Shown: piece by piece, positions 37,274 to 46,690 of the stretch | Numbering within the stretch: the first letter of the stretch is position 1 | Layout: each line of letters opens with the position of its first letter | NCBI RefSeq assembly: GCF_001889545.1 | Contig: NZ_CP018194.1 | Coordinates: 62,001 to 126,000, forward strand | Source of the DNA: Granulibacter bethesdensis | Lineage (GTDB): Bacteria; Pseudomonadota; Alphaproteobacteria; Acetobacterales; Acetobacteraceae | DNA: 64,000 bases | Reading direction: 5' to 3' | The notes under the pieces: model-generated | The model's input: the letters and a program-made list of their open reading frames with translations, nothing else | Databases searched by the model: none | Told to the model about the DNA's origin: nothing | Position numbers and translations under genes: made by a program

Positions 37274-38251
37274 AAATTTCCTGATAAATCAATAGCATGT
37301 GTGCGCCGGGGCGGCCGTTGCCGCCATAATCTGTTCTGGTGTTCCAAAGACTGTTTCAGGGACGTGGCAAGCGCTTTCTCCAATGAGCATCGTGCTTACG
37401 AGATGTTCCGCGGGAAAAGAAGGCGATGATTGCTGAGCCTGCACAGGTGCCTTCACTAGGATTGGTCCTGCTGTGGCGCTGGTCAGCTATATTTTTGCAG
37501 ATGTGCCGAGCAGTGGCCATTGCAGGGGCCGTGGGTCCAGCATTACCGGGCCACCAGAGATTCCATGACTGTCGCAAATTCGCTGTTGGTACCCGAACTG
37601 TTCCAACACCATGTTGCCGAAAATGGAATCCGGTTCGCCGATCCTGAAAGGCGACCCAACACTGGAAGCCAGGCAGAGTCTGTGACCCCAGGATCAGGGT
37701 TCGGTTTTTGTCCAGCGCCGTTTTGACCCTATCCTGCATGGTTCTGGCGTTCTGCTTTGGCGGCAGGATTAAGCTTATTGTCTTGCAGTGCCGGTTTGTG
37801 TGCTGTGACGGGCCAGAAACGTCCTTATCATTTCACGTTGTGCAGGGCATGCATGTCTGAATGGAGTGTCTTGCTCATGGTCCAGATTCCTTTGCAACGG
37901 TTTTGCCGCAATTTACCTGGAAGTCACACAAGGCAGTCGATCTGTATCATCGCCGGACAAAAGACGTGCACAATGTAAAAATATTCCAGAAGCTGACATG
38001 ATTTTATGAAAATAATCAAAGATATAAGAAGGAAAAGATGCCTGCCACAAGCAGGATAGTTACATATACAGCATTTTTTGGATTCCCGTTTCAGGGAATG
38101 GAAACTAAAGGGTTGCCGCGACGAAACTTCGCTCGGACGGGGTTGTTAGGAGTCGCGGGCCCTGTTTCTCTCTGGTGAGAAAGCAGGTGCAATCGGGGCA
38201 GAGTTTGGCCGCCGTTACGATTTAAATCGAAAAAGCGAAATGGAGAAAATC
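37274..38251. other. Gene-poor stretch with decayed sequence
   Basis: Nearly 1 kb between tRNA-Gly and the YciE-type gene. It contains the gene remnant at 37602-37739 listed separately. The rest has no frame with family features, no clear terminator after the tRNA and no insertion-sequence ends. The last 200 bases are AT-rich and should hold the YciE promoter; I looked for a general-stress (EcfG-type) promoter and found none that convinces. Confidence 0.5.
37602..37739 (-). pseudogene. Remnant of a small membrane protein (DUF6328-like N-terminus)
   Basis: The first ~32 codons on the minus strand from 37739 read MQDRVKTALDKNRTLILGS and continue LPGFQCWVAFQD. This matches from memory the start of DUF6328 proteins (alternating ALDExRxLxLGxQxLxGFQ and a following AFQ/AFE), whose next part is a set of membrane helices. 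Here the sequence becomes basic and aromatic with no hydrophobic helix, so the gene is truncated or frameshifted. In another minus-strand frame near 37550-37580 the residues DSHGISGGPVM recall a trypsin-like active-site loop; that link is weak. Confidence 0.3.
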
Positions 38252-38761
38252 ATGCCGACAAAGGAAAAGACTTTGTCTGATGCGTTTTATGAAACGCTGA
38301 AAGATGTCTATTTTGCTGAAAAGCAGATTGTAAAGGCGCTCAAAAAATCCGAGCAAGTAGCGCAGGAAGCAGAGTTGCAGAGAGCCTTTGAAACGCATCG
38401 AGGTGAGTCGATGCAGCAAATAGAGCGTCTCAATCAGATCTTCGAGCTTATCGGTAAGTCCCCACGCTCCAAAACTTGTGAAGCAATACAAGGTATCCTT
38501 GCCGAGATGGAGGAGGATTTGGAAGAATTTGGTGGATCAGATTCTTCCGACGCAGTGTTGATTGGCACTGCTCAGGCAATTGAGCATTATGAAATTACCC
38601 GCTATGGCACGCTAAAAACATGGGCAGCTAATCTTGGTCTTTCTGAAGCAGAGGAATTGTTAGATAAAACGCTAGAAGAAGAAAAGAGGACTGATTCCCT
38701 GCTTACCGAAATTGCCAATAAGCTTAGCAATCAACGGGCCAATTCCCAGCCAACGAAATAG
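38252..38761 (+). CDS. YciE/YciF-type ferritin-like stress protein (DUF892)
   Basis: The 169-residue all-helical protein matches the YciE/YciF family of ferritin-like domains: TLSDAFYETLKDVYFAEKQIVKALKKSEQ, LQRAFETHRGESMQQIERLNQIFELIG, and AIEHYEITRYGTLKTWA. The E, ExxH and HYE residues are in positions that bind a di-metal centre in relatives. The family is induced by osmotic, oxidative or stationary-phase stress, but its activity is unsettled. ATG 38252 is chosen because GGAG (38242-38245), sitting in an upstream in-frame ATGGAG, is spaced for it. AT-rich neighbourhood. Confidence 0.92.
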   Translation: MPTKEKTLSDAFYETLKDVYFAEKQIVKALKKSEQVAQEAELQRAFETHRGESMQQIERLNQIFELIGKSPRSKTCEAIQGILAEMEEDLEEFGGSDSSDAVLIGTAQAIEHYEITRYGTLKTWAANLGLSEAEELLDKTLEEEKRTDSLLTEIANKLSNQRANSQPTK

Positions 38762-38779
38762 TATGTAAAGAAGAAAAAC

Positions 38780-38829
38780 AACTGGCGCTGTAGGAAATTT
38801 TGTCAATAGCCAGTTTGACAGCGCCAGTT
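38780..38829. terminator. Inverted repeat after the YciE-type gene
   Basis: Perfect 12-bp arms AACTGGCGCTGT (38780-38791) and ACAGCGCCAGTT (38818-38829) with a 26-base spacer, 19 bases after the stop. The long loop and missing T run make it an imperfect terminator; mRNA 3'-end protection is possible. Confidence 0.5.
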
Positions 38830-39234
38830 TATAGAAAAAGCCAACGACGGAGTGAACGAATAAAGGAAAGCTAAAATTGCCATTCCAACAGGTTTCATTG
38901 CGCCTTCATAAAACCTTCATACAAGGCCTGAAACAGACCATAAGCCAAATACTGGCTTGAGTTCTGTCATCCATCACGGAATTCAACGGGCTGGTAAATA
39001 GCCCCCATTCAGGTCTCACCCAAAATAAAAATTCTTCTGATAGGGAAAGCATTGTACGCAGGAGGGTGATACGATCTACGCTTTCAAAGCCGCCACATTT
39101 TCGGTTGTCTTTGTACAACCGGTTTGGGAATGCGCTGATAGAGGATTTTACTTTTGCCCTACTATACAAATGCTTTCGTGATTTATTTGTTTGTTACAGG
39201 AGGTATGGTGGTAGTATGAGACATGCATGCTGAT
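38830..39234. other. AT-rich intergenic region without recognised features
   Basis: About 400 bases between convergent genes (YciE-type plus strand, SDR minus strand). A minus-strand frame at 38906-39169 exists but shows no family features and has no ribosome-binding site, so I do not call it a gene. No RNA motif or mobile-element end was seen. Confidence 0.5.
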
Positions 39235-40092
39235 TTACAGCATGGGTCTGCCGCCAGTGACAGGGATAATGGCAGCGGTGATATAACTCGCTTCGTCAGA
39301 TGCCAGCAGAACATAAGGTGGAGCAACCTCAGCCGGCTGTCCTGCTCGTCCCATCGGTGTATTCTGCCCGAATGTCCGCACGGCTTCTGGAGGCATTGTC
39401 GAGGGGATCAGCGGCGTCCAGATTGGCCCGGGGGCCACAGCATTGACACGGATACCCTGTGCAGCAAGGAGTTCTCCAAGACCTGCTGTGAAATTTGCAA
39501 TGGCACCCTTGGTTGTTGCATATGCCAGCAGATGAGCAGATGGAGAATCTGCATTGATCGAGGTGGTGTTGATAATGGAGGAGCCCGGTTTCATATGTGC
39601 TACCGCGGCCTGTGAAAGAAAGAACATACTATAGATATTAGTGCGGAACGTAGTGTCCCACTCAGTTTCATCAATGTCATCGAGTTTTTCGATGCTTTTC
39701 TGATGGGCAGCGTTGTTGACAAGAATGTCAATGCCGCCTAACTCATCCACCGTCCTCTGAATCAACGTGAGGCAATGCTGCCTGTCTGCCACATCACCAG
39801 AGAGTAAGAGTGCCTTGCGCCCGGCCTGCTCCACCCATGATGCTGTTTCTTTCGCATCATCATGTTCGTTATAGTAGGAAATGGCGACATCCGCTCCCTC
39901 GCGTGCGAAGGCAATCGCGACTGCTCGACCAATTCCGGAATCTCCTCCTGTAATCAGGGCTTTTTTACCGGCTAGTCGTCCCGAACCTTTGTAGGTGGTT
40001 TCACCGTGGTCGGGTTTTGGCTGCATGGCATCAGTCCGACCCGGTGGTTCCTGCGTCTGTACGGCAAATGAGTCTTGGCTGTTTCCGGTCAT
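39235..40092 (-). CDS. YghA-type SDR oxidoreductase
   Basis: A 285-residue short-chain dehydrogenase of the YghA/YdaD branch. It has the family's N-terminal extension (QTQEPPGRTDAMQPKPDHGE), then LAGKKALITGGDSGIGRAVAIAFAREG (TGxxxGIG), DILVNNAAHQKS, the catalytic serine region NTTSINAD and the YATTK Tyr/Lys. The ending ITAAIIPVTGGRPML is typical. Such enzymes are often stress-induced and reduce aldehydes or ketones; substrate unknown. Start 40092 is preferred because GGAG in the upstream ATGGAG (40104) is correctly spaced. A hairpin GCCATCC/GGATGGC (40169-40187) lies in the leader. It shares the AT-rich patch with the YciE-type gene. Confidence 0.9.
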   Translation of the reverse strand: MTGNSQDSFAVQTQEPPGRTDAMQPKPDHGETTYKGSGRLAGKKALITGGDSGIGRAVAIAFAREGADVAISYYNEHDDAKETASWVEQAGRKALLLSGDVADRQHCLTLIQRTVDELGGIDILVNNAAHQKSIEKLDDIDETEWDTTFRTNIYSMFFLSQAAVAHMKPGSSIINTTSINADSPSAHLLAYATTKGAIANFTAGLGELLAAQGIRVNAVAPGPIWTPLIPSTMPPEAVRTFGQNTPMGRAGQPAEVAPPYVLLASDEASYITAAIIPVTGGRPML

Positions 40093-40531
40093 TGGTCTCT
40101 CCATGGAGGTGAGAATAAGTCCGGCCATAAATTTGAATATAAAGGGGCCGACACTGTGTATGCCGTGAGCCATCCATGACGGATGGCACGCGACGGACCA
40201 GTTCAGTTAACACGGAAAGATCAGGATAGTTTTGTTAATTGAAAATTTTTCGGGAAAAGGCACCATTCATTCCATGAGGTGTCAAACAATTGTTACAGCC
40301 TTCCTCCTACTTTCCTCTGCCTGGAGGCGATGACAGAGATTTCGTGGCGTGTGTCAGAAATTGGAATTTTATCGAGTTAATGAATTTAACATTAAAAATG
40401 GCATATTTTGAAAATTTTGCTACATTTTGCATAAATTTTTTGATAGGGATACCGGCGCATTTTAAAGCGTTGCTAAGTCAGAATGAATGTTTGCCTACAA
40501 ATTCCTGAATTATTTTTAACCAATTGATGAT
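40093..40531. other. Divergent leader region between SDR and repeat/Hint genes
   Basis: A 439-base AT-rich gap that must hold promoters for both genes. Apart from the hairpin at 40169-40187 I see no named element. The region just before 40532 (GAATTATTTTTAACC) has no good Shine-Dalgarno for the large gene. Confidence 0.45.
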
Positions 40532-43500
40532 ATGACAACTCTCACTTCTACAGTTTCTGGTGTTATTCTCAACACAGCTGATTATTCCAATCCAATTATA
40601 ATTGACACTCGTGTTAGGGTTGCGAACACGAATGGCATTGGAATTCAAAGCTCGTTGACTAACTATAGTTGGGCAATCAGCAACAGAGGCGTTATTGAGG
40701 GTTCTTCTGAGGGAATCAGCCTCGCCGGGAGCAGTTCTCTCACCAATATGTCCGGCGGCCTTATCAGTGGATATGATGCTGGTCTCGATATCAGCATTGG
40801 TGCGACCATTGATAATACAGGGACTATTCAATCCATTGGCCCGCAAGGCACTGCTGTACGGATGTTGGGTGGCGGTGCAATCATCAATCATTCAGGCGGG
40901 ATGATTTCGGGCACCTATAAAGGTATTTCCTTCAATGCTCCGACAGGGACTATTATCAATGATGGGCTGATCACTGATCAAGGCGGTACCACTGGAGGGG
41001 CCCCTGAGCAGGACTCGGCTTTCGGCATCTATATGGGCGATGCTAACACGCCTGGATTTAACTATCTCCAGAATACCGGCACTATTCTGGAAACTGGCAA
41101 TATTGTTGACAACAATGCTCAGCGCGCTGCTGTCAATATTGTTTCAGGTGGTAGTATTCTCAATTCTGGATTTATCGGTGGAAATGGTTCTGCTTTTGGT
41201 ATTCGTATTTACTACGGTGGGACCATAACCAATTTTGGTACTGTCTCGGCGGCCGGTACAGCAGATGCTAGTAATGGTATGAATGGTGCTGCCATCTATA
41301 TGGCGGGTGCAGGTACGAATCTGCTGCAAATGGGTGTGCATTCTCAAATTATTGGTACGGCAGCTGCGAATTCTTTGGGTAGAAATACTCTTGAACTTCT
41401 GTCGGGGAGCTCAACTGGCACTCTGAACATTGATCAGTTCATTGGTTTCCAGCGTGGTTCGATTGATTCCGGTGCGATCTGGACGATGCAGGGGACGGGT
41501 CTTTTCAGCCAGCTGGTGAATGCCGGCACGTTGAGTGCGGATAGTGGCATAACGCTGAATACCAATGCCGCTACGCTGACGAATGCGGCAGATGCGGTGA
41601 TCCTGGCCGATAATAGCAGTGCGGTTGTATCTGCTTCCGGTACCAATGCTTTCATCCTCAATGCTGGCAGCATTGGTAATAGTGGTGAAGGCGCGGGCAT
41701 TGCGCTGTCGGGCAGCGGGACGGTGAGCAACGCTGCTGGCGGTATCATCTCTGCCGGCATGAACGCGTATGCTGTTTCTGCTGCTTCTGGCGATCGCGTG
41801 ACGATCAATAATGCAGGCACGCTGATCAATACTGCGGGTGGTGATGCTGCGGGTGGCATCAGTGCGGGCAGCGGTGCGGTCATCCTCAACTCTGGTCTCA
41901 TCAGTTCTGCCGAGGATGGCATAGACGGGACCGGTCTCACCGTGGTGAATTCCGGAACGATCCTGTCGACGAACAGCAATATGGGTGGTTTGTACCTGCT
42001 TGGTGGCGGGAACGTTATTACGAATACCGCAGGCGGATTGATCAAGGGTAATTTCCCAGGGATTGGCATATACGGCGGCGGCACAGTCAATAATGCTGGT
42101 ACTGTTATTGCCGATGGTTCCAATGGTGTTGGTGTGCAGCTTGGTGCCAACAATTACACAGGCGTTCTGGTTAATAGCGGTACTGTCATTGCATCTGGTG
42201 ACAGCGGTATCGGGGTGTTTTTTGGTGTTGGCGGTGCCATCACGAACCTTGGTGGTGGCACGATCTCCGGGAATGGTTGTGGGGTTGAGGTCACCAACCT
42301 GTATGCGTCTGGTTCGATTTTCTCGGGCACTGTTATCAATCATGGCCTGATCATTGATCATGGCGGGACTTCAGCGGCCGCTTACGGTGTTTATCTGAAC
42401 GCTGATACTGCAGATTATCTGAGTAATTCTGGCACTATCCTGGAAACCGGAACTGATGCTGGTGCCGGCAGTCTGGCGGCTGTGCGCCTTGGCAAAGGTG
42501 GCGTTGTTGTCAACAGCGGCTCCATCGGTGTCGTCAATACGTCAGCAGTCGGTGTTCGTCTTGATCAGAGCGGGACGGTAACCAATTTTGGCACGGTGTC
42601 TGCAACCGGCACGGCAATTGCGTTGAACGGTACGGCTGAAAACCTGCTGCAGGTTGGTGTCAACGCGTCGATGAGCGGTTTGGCGGTGGCGAACAGCGCC
42701 GGCACGAATACTCTTGAGCTTCTGTCGGGGAGCTCAACTGGCACTCTGAACATTGATCAGTTCATTGGTTTCCAGCGTGGTTCGATTGATTCCGGTGCGA
42801 TCTGGACGATGCAGGGGACGGGTCTTTTCAGCCAGCTGGTGAATGCCGGCACGTTGAGTGCGGATAGTGGCATAACGCTGAATACCAATGCCGCTACGCT
42901 GACGAATGCGGCAGATGCGGTGATCCTGGCCGATAATAGCAGTGCGGTTGTATCTGCTTCCGGTACCAATGCTTTCATCCTCAATGCTGGCAGTATTGGC
43001 AATAGTGGTGAAGGCGCGGGGATTGTGCTGTCGGGCAGCGGGACGGTGAGCAACGCTGCTGGCGGTATCATCTCTGCCGGCATGAACGCGTATGCTGTTT
43101 CTGCTGCTTCTGGCGATCGCGTGACGATCAATAATGCAGGCACGCTGATCAATACTGCGGGTGGTGATGCTGCGGGTGGCATCAGTGCGGGCAGCGGTGC
43201 GGTCATCCTCAACTCTGGTCTCATCAGTTCTGCCGAGGATGGCATAGACGGGACCGGTCTCACCGTGGTGAATTCCGGAACGATCCTGTCGACGAACAGC
43301 AATATGGGTGGTTTGTACCTGCTTGGTGGCGGGAACATTATTACGAATACCGCAGGCGGATTGATCAAGGGTAATTTCCCAGGGATTGGCATATACGGCG
43401 GCGGCACAGTCAATAATGCTGGTACTGTTATTGCCGATGGTCCCAATGGTGTTGGTGTGCAGCTTGGTGCCAACAATTACACAGGCGTTCTGGTTAATAG

Positions 43501-46500
43501 CGGTACTGTCATTGCATCTGGTGACAGCGGTATCGGGGTGTTTTTTGGTGTTGGCGGCGCCATCACGAACCTTGGTGGTGGCACGATCTCCGGGAATGGT
43601 TGTGGGGTTGAGGTCACCAACCTGTATGCGTCTGGTTCGATTTTCTCGGGCACTGTTATCAATCATGGCCTGATCATTGATCATGGCGGGACTTCAGCGG
43701 CCGCTTACGGTGTTTATCTGAACGCTGATACTGCAGATTATCTGAGTAATTCTGGCACTATCCTGGAAACCGGAACTGATGCTGGTGCCGGCAGTGTGGC
43801 GGCTGTGCGCCTTGGCAAAGGTGGCGTTGTTGTCAACAGCGGCTCCATCGGTGTCGTCAATACGTCAGCAGTCGGTGTTCGTCTTGATCAGAGCGGGACG
43901 GTAACCAATTCTGGCACGGTGTCTGCAACCGGCACGGCAATTGCGTTGAACGGTACGGCTGCAAACCTGCTGCAGGTTGGTGTCAACGCGTCGATGAGCG
44001 GTTTGGCGGTGGCGAACAGCGCCGGCACGAATACTCTTGAGCTTCTGTCGGGGAGCTCAACTGGCACTCTGAACATTGATCAGTTCATTGGTTTCCAGCG
44101 TGGTTCGATTGATTCCGGTGCGATCTGGACGATGCAGGGGACGGGTCTTTTCAGCCAGCTGGTGAATGCCGGCACGTTGAGTGCGGATAGTGGCATAACG
44201 CTGAATACCAATGCCGCTACGCTGACGAATGCGGCAGATGCGGTGATCCTGGCCGATAATAGCAGTGCGGTTGTATCTGCTTCCGGTACCAATGCTTTCA
44301 TCCTCAATGCTGGCAGTATTGGCAATAGTGGTGAAGGCGCGGGGATTGTGCTGTCGGGCAGCGGGACGGTGAGCAACGCTGCTGGCGGTATCATCTCTGC
44401 CGGCATGAACGCGTATGCTGTTTCTGCTGCTTCTGGCGATCGCGTGACGATCAATAATGCAGGCACGCTGATCAATACTGCGGGTGGTGATGCTGCGGGT
44501 GGTATCAGTGCGGGCAGCGGTGCGGTCATCCTCAACTCTGGTCTCATCAGTTCTGCCGAGGATGGCATAGACGGGACCGGTCTCACCGTGGTGAATTCCG
44601 GAACGATCCTGTCGACGAACAGCAATATGGGTGGTTTGTACCTGCTTGGTGGCGGGAACGTTATTACGAATACCGCAGGCGGATTGATCAAGGGTAATTT
44701 CCCAGGGATTGGCATATACGGCGGCGGCACAGTCAATAATGCTGGTACTGTTATTGCCGATGGTCCCAATGGTGTTGGTGTGCAGCTTGGTGCCAACAAT
44801 TACACAGGCGTTCTGGTTAATAGCGGTACTGTCATTGCATCTGGTGATAGCGGTATCGGGGTGTTTTTTGGTGTTGGCGGCGCCATCACGAACCTTGGTG
44901 GTGGCACGATCTCCGGGAATGGTTGTGGGGTTGAGGTCACCAACCTGTATGCGTCTGGTTCGATTTTCTCGGGCACTGTTATCAATCATGGCCTGATCAT
45001 TGATCATGGCGGGACTTCAGCGGCCACTTACGGTGTTTATCTGAACGCTGATACTGCAGATTATCTGAGTAATTCTGGCACTATCCTGGAAACCGGAACT
45101 GATGTGGGTGCCGGCAGTCTGGCGGCAGTGCGCCTTGGCAAAGGTGGCGTTGTTGTCAACAGCGGCTCCATCGGTGTCGTCAATACGTCAGCAGTCGGTG
45201 TTCGTCTTGATCAGAGCGGGACGGTAACCAATTCTGGAATTATTAGTGCCGCTGGATCTCTTGGGGTAGGAATCAATCTGGCTGCAGGAGGAACCGTCAT
45301 CAATACCGGCACGATTGATGCTGGTGGAAGCAATGCCAAAGCGATTGTTTTTTCGGCTGGAAACAGCCGTCTGGCCATCAGCGGCAGCAGCAGTATAACT
45401 GGTCAGGTTAGCGCGGCTGGTACTGGCAACGTGCTGGAGCTGGATGGCGCTGGCACCACGCTGAGCGGGTTTGGTACACAATATACCGGCTTCCAGACCA
45501 TCAACGTGAAGGGTAATGGCTGGGTGTTGGCCGATACGCTGACCAACACTAATATCCTGATGCAGACGACCGGCACGTTGACGATCTCGCAGACGCTGGA
45601 TGCATCCAATACCATCACCATGGGTGGAACCAGCTCTGCCGGTACTGCCTCAGGAAATATCATCATCAGCACGCCGGGCACGGCATTGGCTGCAACCGTT
45701 GCCAATTTTGGCAATGGTCAATCCATCACCCTGACCGGATTGGCCTATCAGGCTTCCGATGTGGCGAATGTGGTGGACAATGGCGGGAATGTCTTTCTGA
45801 TACTGTCTCATGTGGCCAGTGACGGGACAAAGACCCAGTATTATTCGATCAAGCTTGACCCCAACGCGTATGATCAGAACTACAAGATACGTCAGGCGTC
45901 AGGCAGCAACCGCGCGACGATTTATCAGTCTTCAGGCGCAAACGGCGTGACGATCTATGATGACGGCACACCCTGCTATGTGCATGGCACGCTGATCCTG
46001 ACGGATCGTGGCGAAGTTCCGGTTGAATATCTGAAGATCGGTGACAACGTGATCACGGCGAGTGGGGCGGTTCGTCCGATCCGCTGGCTTGGGCGCCGGA
46101 GCTACAACGGTCGCTTCATTCAGGGTCGTCAGGATGTGCTGCCGGTTCGTATCCGGCAGGGAGCTTTGGACGGGGTTCTGCCGAAGCGTGACCTGCTGGT
46201 GTCGCCGCTGCATGCGATGTTCATTGAGGGTGTTCTGGTTCCGGCGGGGCGTCTGGTGAACGGTGTCTCCATCATTCAGGAACAGCATGTGGAGACATTG
46301 AGCTACGTGCATATCGAGCTGGATACGCATGATGTGGTGTTGGCCGAGGGTGCTGCCTCCGAAACCTATGTGGAGGACAACAACCGGAACATGTTCCACA
46401 ATGCGCACACCTACGCTGGTGAGGTGGCCTCGCAGATCAGGAAACCTTTCAGAAAGCGGAACGGTGTTGTTACTGCACGCTACTGTGCTCGGCGTGTCAT

Positions 46501-46582
46501 CGATGGAATGATGCTGGAAAGTATCCGGCAGAAAATCATGGCACAGGTAAATCGTCAGAATACAGTCAGTCTGAGTGCCTGA
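40532..46582 (+). CDS. Giant repeat protein with C-terminal Hint (Hedgehog/intein) domain
   Basis: The 2016-residue product is rich in Gly, Asn, Ser, Thr and Ala, with short repeats such as VNSGTI and NAGGTI in every ~20 residues, as in beta-helix adhesins and autotransporter passengers. Three 441-residue blocks are almost identical. From about residue 1810 comes a Hint_2-type domain: TPCYVHGTLILTDRGEVPVEYL, VITASGAVRPIRWLGRRSY, and VSPLHAMFIEGVLVPAGRLVN, with C1815 as the likely self-processing nucleophile and the SPLHAM histidine. No signal peptide (starts MTTLTSTVSGVIL) and no beta-barrel are present, so export must use another route, perhaps type I or an unknown one. This protein type is common in Acetobacteraceae. 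Function is unknown; surface adhesion with self-cleavage is a guess. Confidence 0.88.
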   Translation: MTTLTSTVSGVILNTADYSNPIIIDTRVRVANTNGIGIQSSLTNYSWAISNRGVIEGSSEGISLAGSSSLTNMSGGLISGYDAGLDISIGATIDNTGTIQSIGPQGTAVRMLGGGAIINHSGGMISGTYKGISFNAPTGTIINDGLITDQGGTTGGAPEQDSAFGIYMGDANTPGFNYLQNTGTILETGNIVDNNAQRAAVNIVSGGSILNSGFIGGNGSAFGIRIYYGGTITNFGTVSAAGTADASNGMNGAAIYMAGAGTNLLQMGVHSQIIGTAAANSLGRNTLELLSGSSTGTLNIDQFIGFQRGSIDSGAIWTMQGTGLFSQLVNAGTLSADSGITLNTNAATLTNAADAVILADNSSAVVSASGTNAFILNAGSIGNSGEGAGIALSGSGTVSNAAGGIISAGMNAYAVSAASGDRVTINNAGTLINTAGGDAAGGISAGSGAVILNSGLISSAEDGIDGTGLTVVNSGTILSTNSNMGGLYLLGGGNVITNTAGGLIKGNFPGIGIYGGGTVNNAGTVIADGSNGVGVQLGANNYTGVLVNSGTVIASGDSGIGVFFGVGGAITNLGGGTISGNGCGVEVTNLYASGSIFSGTVINHGLIIDHGGTSAAAYGVYLNADTADYLSNSGTILETGTDAGAGSLAAVRLGKGGVVVNSGSIGVVNTSAVGVRLDQSGTVTNFGTVSATGTAIALNGTAENLLQVGVNASMSGLAVANSAGTNTLELLSGSSTGTLNIDQFIGFQRGSIDSGAIWTMQGTGLFSQLVNAGTLSADSGITLNTNAATLTNAADAVILADNSSAVVSASGTNAFILNAGSIGNSGEGAGIVLSGSGTVSNAAGGIISAGMNAYAVSAASGDRVTINNAGTLINTAGGDAAGGISAGSGAVILNSGLISSAEDGIDGTGLTVVNSGTILSTNSNMGGLYLLGGGNIITNTAGGLIKGNFPGIGIYGGGTVNNAGTVIADGPNGVGVQLGANNYTGVLVNSGTVIASGDSGIGVFFGVGGAITNLGGGTISGNGCGVEVTNLYASGSIFSGTVINHGLIIDHGGTSAAAYGVYLNADTADYLSNSGTILETGTDAGAGSVAAVRLGKGGVVVNSGSIGVVNTSAVGVRLDQSGTVTNSGTVSATGTAIALNGTAANLLQVGVNASMSGLAVANSAGTNTLELLSGSSTGTLNIDQFIGFQRGSIDSGAIWTMQGTGLFSQLVNAGTLSADSGITLNTNAATLTNAADAVILADNSSAVVSASGTNAFILNAGSIGNSGEGAGIVLSGSGTVSNAAGGIISAGMNAYAVSAASGDRVTINNAGTLINTAGGDAAGGISAGSGAVILNSGLISSAEDGIDGTGLTVVNSGTILSTNSNMGGLYLLGGGNVITNTAGGLIKGNFPGIGIYGGGTVNNAGTVIADGPNGVGVQLGANNYTGVLVNSGTVIASGDSGIGVFFGVGGAITNLGGGTISGNGCGVEVTNLYASGSIFSGTVINHGLIIDHGGTSAATYGVYLNADTADYLSNSGTILETGTDVGAGSLAAVRLGKGGVVVNSGSIGVVNTSAVGVRLDQSGTVTNSGIISAAGSLGVGINLAAGGTVINTGTIDAGGSNAKAIVFSAGNSRLAISGSSSITGQVSAAGTGNVLELDGAGTTLSGFGTQYTGFQTINVKGNGWVLADTLTNTNILMQTTGTLTISQTLDASNTITMGGTSSAGTASGNIIISTPGTALAATVANFGNGQSITLTGLAYQASDVANVVDNGGNVFLILSHVASDGTKTQYYSIKLDPNAYDQNYKIRQASGSNRATIYQSSGANGVTIYDDGTPCYVHGTLILTDRGEVPVEYLKIGDNVITASGAVRPIRWLGRRSYNGRFIQGRQDVLPVRIRQGALDGVLPKRDLLVSPLHAMFIEGVLVPAGRLVNGVSIIQEQHVETLSYVHIELDTHDVVLAEGAASETYVEDNNRNMFHNAHTYAGEVASQIRKPFRKRNGVVTARYCARRVIDGMMLESIRQKIMAQVNRQNTVSLSA
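41384..42706 (+). repeat. 1323-bp in-frame tandem repeat, copy 1
   Basis: Begins at the AATACTCTTGA of the LELLSGSSTGT codons and is the most diverged copy at its 5' edge. It reads 441 residues and joins copy 2 without a break. Confidence 0.93.
42707..44029 (+). repeat. 1323-bp in-frame tandem repeat, copy 2
   Basis: Exactly 1323 bases after copy 1. Only scattered single-base changes separate it from copies 1 and 3 (for example IALSGSG to IVLSGSG and DGSNG to DGPNG), so the duplication is recent or homogenised. Confidence 0.93.
44030..45236 (+). repeat. 1323-bp tandem repeat, copy 3 (3'-truncated)
   Basis: Matches copy 2 nearly base for base up to about 45236 (VTNSG), where the sequence diverges to IISAAGSLGVG and leads toward the Hint domain. 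About 116 bases of the unit are missing at its end. Confidence 0.92.
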
Positions 46583-46644
46583 TCCTGTGTGATCAGATCA
46601 ACAGAAAAGAGTGGCTATCATGTTCGGCCCTGCTGATCTTTCTG

Positions 46645-46681
46645 AAACAGGCTGATTGTCTGGTCAGCCTGTTTTCTTTTT
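46645..46681 (+). terminator. Intrinsic terminator of the repeat/Hint gene
   Basis: Stem AAACAGGCTGA (46645-46655) / TCAGCCTGTTT (46664-46674), eight-base loop, followed by TTCTTTTTG. It also faces the convergent adenosyltransferase gene. Confidence 0.88.
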
Positions 46682-46690
46682 GCCTGTTTT

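Noticed and set aside
37757-37978. Plus-strand frame of 73 codons in the gap after tRNA-Gly
   Set aside because: Cysteine-rich translation with no family features and no Shine-Dalgarno; treated as chance.
38906-39169. Minus-strand frame of 87 codons
   Set aside because: No ribosome-binding site and no recognisable motif; resembles random AT-rich translation rather than a transposase remnant.
41411-45007. Three minus-strand frames of 316 codons and three of 239 codons, repeated with the 1323-base period
   Set aside because: They are copies of the same antisense shadow produced by the tandem repeats of the Hint protein and show no protein-family features.
41384-45236. CRISPR-like array
   Set aside because: The repeat unit is 1323 bases, has no spacers and is coding in frame throughout.
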